From the NCBI GenBank assembly GCA_016180605.1, contig JACPAW010000026.1, positions 1-6,107 on the forward strand: a stretch of DNA of 6,107 nucleotides, given 5' to 3'. Numbering within the stretch: the first letter of the stretch is position 1; each line of letters opens with the position of its first letter. Shown here piece by piece: positions 4,854 through 6,107 of this stretch. The position numbers and the translations under genes are program-made. Under the pieces are notes generated by a model, which was not told where the DNA came from, ran no database searches, and saw only the letters and a list, made by a program, of their open reading frames with translations. This stretch comes from Candidatus Omnitrophota bacterium. GTDB lineage: Bacteria; Omnitrophota; Gorgyraeia; Aquiviventales; Aquiviventaceae.

Positions 4854-5659
4854 AGGAGACGGAGGCATGCGCAAATAAGAAGGCAAAGGCCAAAGGCGCA
4901 AACAACCGTTGCCCCGGTTGGCAAATCCCAAACATAAGAAGCCAACAATCCTGCAATACTCGTTAAGACTCCCACCACCCACCCGACGAAAAGCCGCTGG
5001 CCGATCGTTTGCACGAGCAATGCCCCGCAAACCGCAGGCACGATCAAAAACGAAAACACCAGCAGTACCCCTGCCATTTCAACCGAACTGGTCACTACGA
5101 ATCCAAACGTGGCATAGAACAAAAAGTCCCACAATCGTACCCGCAGCCCCTGGCGAAAAGCTGCTTCGGGATTCTGAGAGATCAGCAATAGCGGCTTGCG
5201 AACCAGCCAGTGGATGAACCCAATTCCACTATATAGCAGCAACATCTTGAGGACTTCCGGCCATTCGACAAAAAGAAGATGGCCGATTAAAAGCGCCTTC
5301 AGCTCTTCCCCGCCTTCTGGAGCACGGCTTAAGATAAGGATGGACGCTGCTGCAGCCACCGCATAGACGATTCCGATGAATGCCTCTTGCGGGACAACGG
5401 GGTGGCGCAGGCGGGTTGCGGAAAAAATGGCTGCACCAAGCAACGTAAAAACCAGAGCAATCAAGTAACTGGCCGTTGAGTGGAGCCCAAAACCCCACAA
5501 GAATCCCAGCGTCGCGCCGAAAGCCGCAATCTGGGCAAGAGCCAGATCAACGAAGACCACCCCTCTTTCAATGACGTGCAGGCCCAGGTAGGCATGAATG
5601 CCCGTCAGAATCAGGCAAGCCACAAAGGGCTTGACCATAAGCTCCAGAAACTCACCCAT
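4832..5659 (-). CDS. metal (zinc/manganese-type) ABC transporter permease, ABC-3 family (275 aa)
   Basis: This integral-membrane subunit would carry Zn2+, Mn2+ or a related ion across the inner membrane together with a periplasmic binding protein and an ATPase. It is hydrophobic throughout, with about eight likely membrane spans. Family signatures are HVIERGVVFVDLALAQIAAFGA (28-49, the ZnuB-like first loop), RHPVVPQEAFIGIVYA (85-100), EMAGVLLVFSFLIVPAV (194-210) and SYVWDLPTGATVV (241-253). The ERG/FVDLALAQ version marks a subfamily distinct from classic E. coli ZnuB (from memory). ATG 5657-5659 overlaps the end of the binding-protein gene by 8 bp and has a good ribosome site, GGAGGT (5668-5673 on the plus strand), 8 nt upstream. 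Residues 270-275 (IPGTRT) and the stop codon are read from the inserted 95-bp element, so the original C-terminal tail has been replaced. The core fold appears complete, so function is probably kept. The metal cannot be told from sequence. Confidence 0.93.
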   Translation of the reverse strand: MGEFLELMVKPFVACLILTGIHAYLGLHVIERGVVFVDLALAQIAAFGATLGFLWGFGLHSTASYLIALVFTLLGAAIFSATRLRHPVVPQEAFIGIVYAVAAAASILILSRAPEGGEELKALLIGHLLFVEWPEVLKMLLLYSGIGFIHWLVRKPLLLISQNPEAAFRQGLRVRLWDFLFYATFGFVVTSSVEMAGVLLVFSFLIVPAVCGALLVQTIGQRLFVGWVVGVLTSIAGLLASYVWDLPTGATVVCAFGLCLLICACLRLLIPGTRT

Positions 5660-6107
5660 GATTCAACACCTCCGATAGCTGAGTCACATTGTAGTCCAGC
5701 ATAGCAATATAATCAGAACACGCAGGCTGTTCCCGCACACTCTGACAAAGAGACACGACTTTTGCACCGGTGCGTCTAGCGATCGCCTCAGGCGTTTGCG
5801 GAGGAAAGTACGTGGCCTTGACAATGGCCGCAACGCGCTGCTCGGGAATGTAGCGCTCCAGAAAAGCAACTTGTTTTGGAGTCGGAGGAATCCCAGGCTT
5901 CGGCTCTAAGTGTTGTTCCATCTTCAGCCCCAGAAAGGTCATCAGATACGGCCAGGCCCGATGGTCGCCGATGAGTTCTCGCCCATGATAGGGTGCTAGG
6001 GCCGCCTTCCAGGTGGGGATTTTCTCATCGAGGCGCTTCAGGAAGGCCTGGAGATTCTGCTGGAAGTCTCTGGCATGGTCAGGATCGAGTGCGGCTAACT
6101 TCTCCGC
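5652..6107 (-). CDS. metal ABC transporter substrate-binding protein (ZnuA-like), C-terminal part, cut by window edge
   Basis: The reading frame is open from the window end to TGA at 5652-5654, giving 151 C-terminal residues; the N terminus with its signal peptide lies outside. Cluster-9 solute-binding features are visible: AALDPDHARDFQQNLQAFLKRLDEKI (the long linking helix), then GRELIGDHRAWPYLMTFLGLKM with the conserved His before a wPYl motif, then EPKPGIPPTPKQV, IVKATYFPPQTPEAIARRTGAKVV and the ending DYIAMLDYNVTQLSEVL. The acidic ligand that many PsaA/ZnuA proteins have after the 'GAKV' strand is not obvious here (SLCQSV). The protein should bind Zn2+, Mn2+ or a similar ion in the periplasm and pass it to the permease encoded directly downstream with an 8-bp overlap. 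An internal ATG at 5940-5942 is not the start, because family homology continues upstream of it. Confidence 0.9.
   Translation of the reverse strand, partial: AEKLAALDPDHARDFQQNLQAFLKRLDEKIPTWKAALAPYHGRELIGDHRAWPYLMTFLGLKMEQHLEPKPGIPPTPKQVAFLERYIPEQRVAAIVKATYFPPQTPEAIARRTGAKVVSLCQSVREQPACSDYIAMLDYNVTQLSEVLNHG
5668..5673 (-). promoter_or_regulatory. ribosome binding site of the ABC permease gene
   Basis: GGAGGT on the minus strand ends 8 nt before the ATG at 5657-5659. It lies inside the last codons of the binding-protein gene and supports this start and coupled translation. Confidence 0.65.

Noticed and set aside
4815..5030. 71-codon minus-strand frame crossing the repeat and the permease 3' end
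   Set aside because: It is an alternative frame inside the permease gene with no domain; the permease frame has clear ABC-3 motifs.
1..6107. CRISPR array, tRNA, rRNA or riboswitch
   Set aside because: No spaced direct repeats, cloverleaf or conserved RNA core was seen on either strand; the only multi-copy sequence is the 95-bp element.

Overview
The window is about 53% GC by eye, densely coding and bacterial. It holds six protein genes (two cut by the window edges), one small gene and a pair of short inverted-repeat elements. The organism cannot be named from this. A GTP-type PEP carboxykinase, an AspT/YidE-family carrier, a cluster-9 metal ABC system and short palindromic elements with AATTCCGGGGACA ends fit a Gram-negative, possibly a Verrucomicrobia/PVC-like or other environmental lineage (low confidence).

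Left part (1-1036, all on the minus strand): a probable regulatory operon reads leftward. First is a Crp/Fnr-family activator that lacks both the cAMP-binding Arg and the FNR cysteine set. Overlapping its end is a 71-residue protein resembling the DUF1858/ScdA-N (RIC N-terminal) domain but without its cysteines. Last is the N-terminal part of an ArsR/SmtB-type repressor that runs off the window.

Centre (1037-3124): a 219-bp divergent intergenic region separates the crp-like gene from pckG, the GTP-dependent PEP carboxykinase, which has all its expected catalytic motifs. This region carries two palindromes with the same 5-N4-5 layout. One of them (1215-1230) matches the core of an FNR box, so the neighbouring Crp/Fnr protein may act on pckG and on itself.

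Right-centre (3010-4853): an AspT/YidE/YbjL-type carrier with two internal RCK_C (TrkA-C) domains is bracketed by two 95-bp, roughly 95% identical, MITE/REP-like elements in opposite orientation. Each has 24-bp terminal inverted repeats. The right copy supplies the last six codons and the stop codon of the convergent ABC permease gene.

Right end (4832-6107, minus strand): the 3' part of a metal-binding ABC substrate-binding protein overlaps by 8 bp a ZnuB/MntB-type (ABC-3) permease, a zinc/manganese uptake operon. Its ATPase is not in the window.

Functionally, PEP carboxykinase (oxaloacetate to PEP) next to an amino-acid/dicarboxylate-type exchanger could link C4 or aspartate uptake to gluconeogenesis, but that link is inference. 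The strongest unexplained signals are the inverted MITE pair around the carrier gene, its contribution to a coding sequence, and the FNR-like palindromes in the divergent promoter region. No clearly new defence or mobile system is visible.
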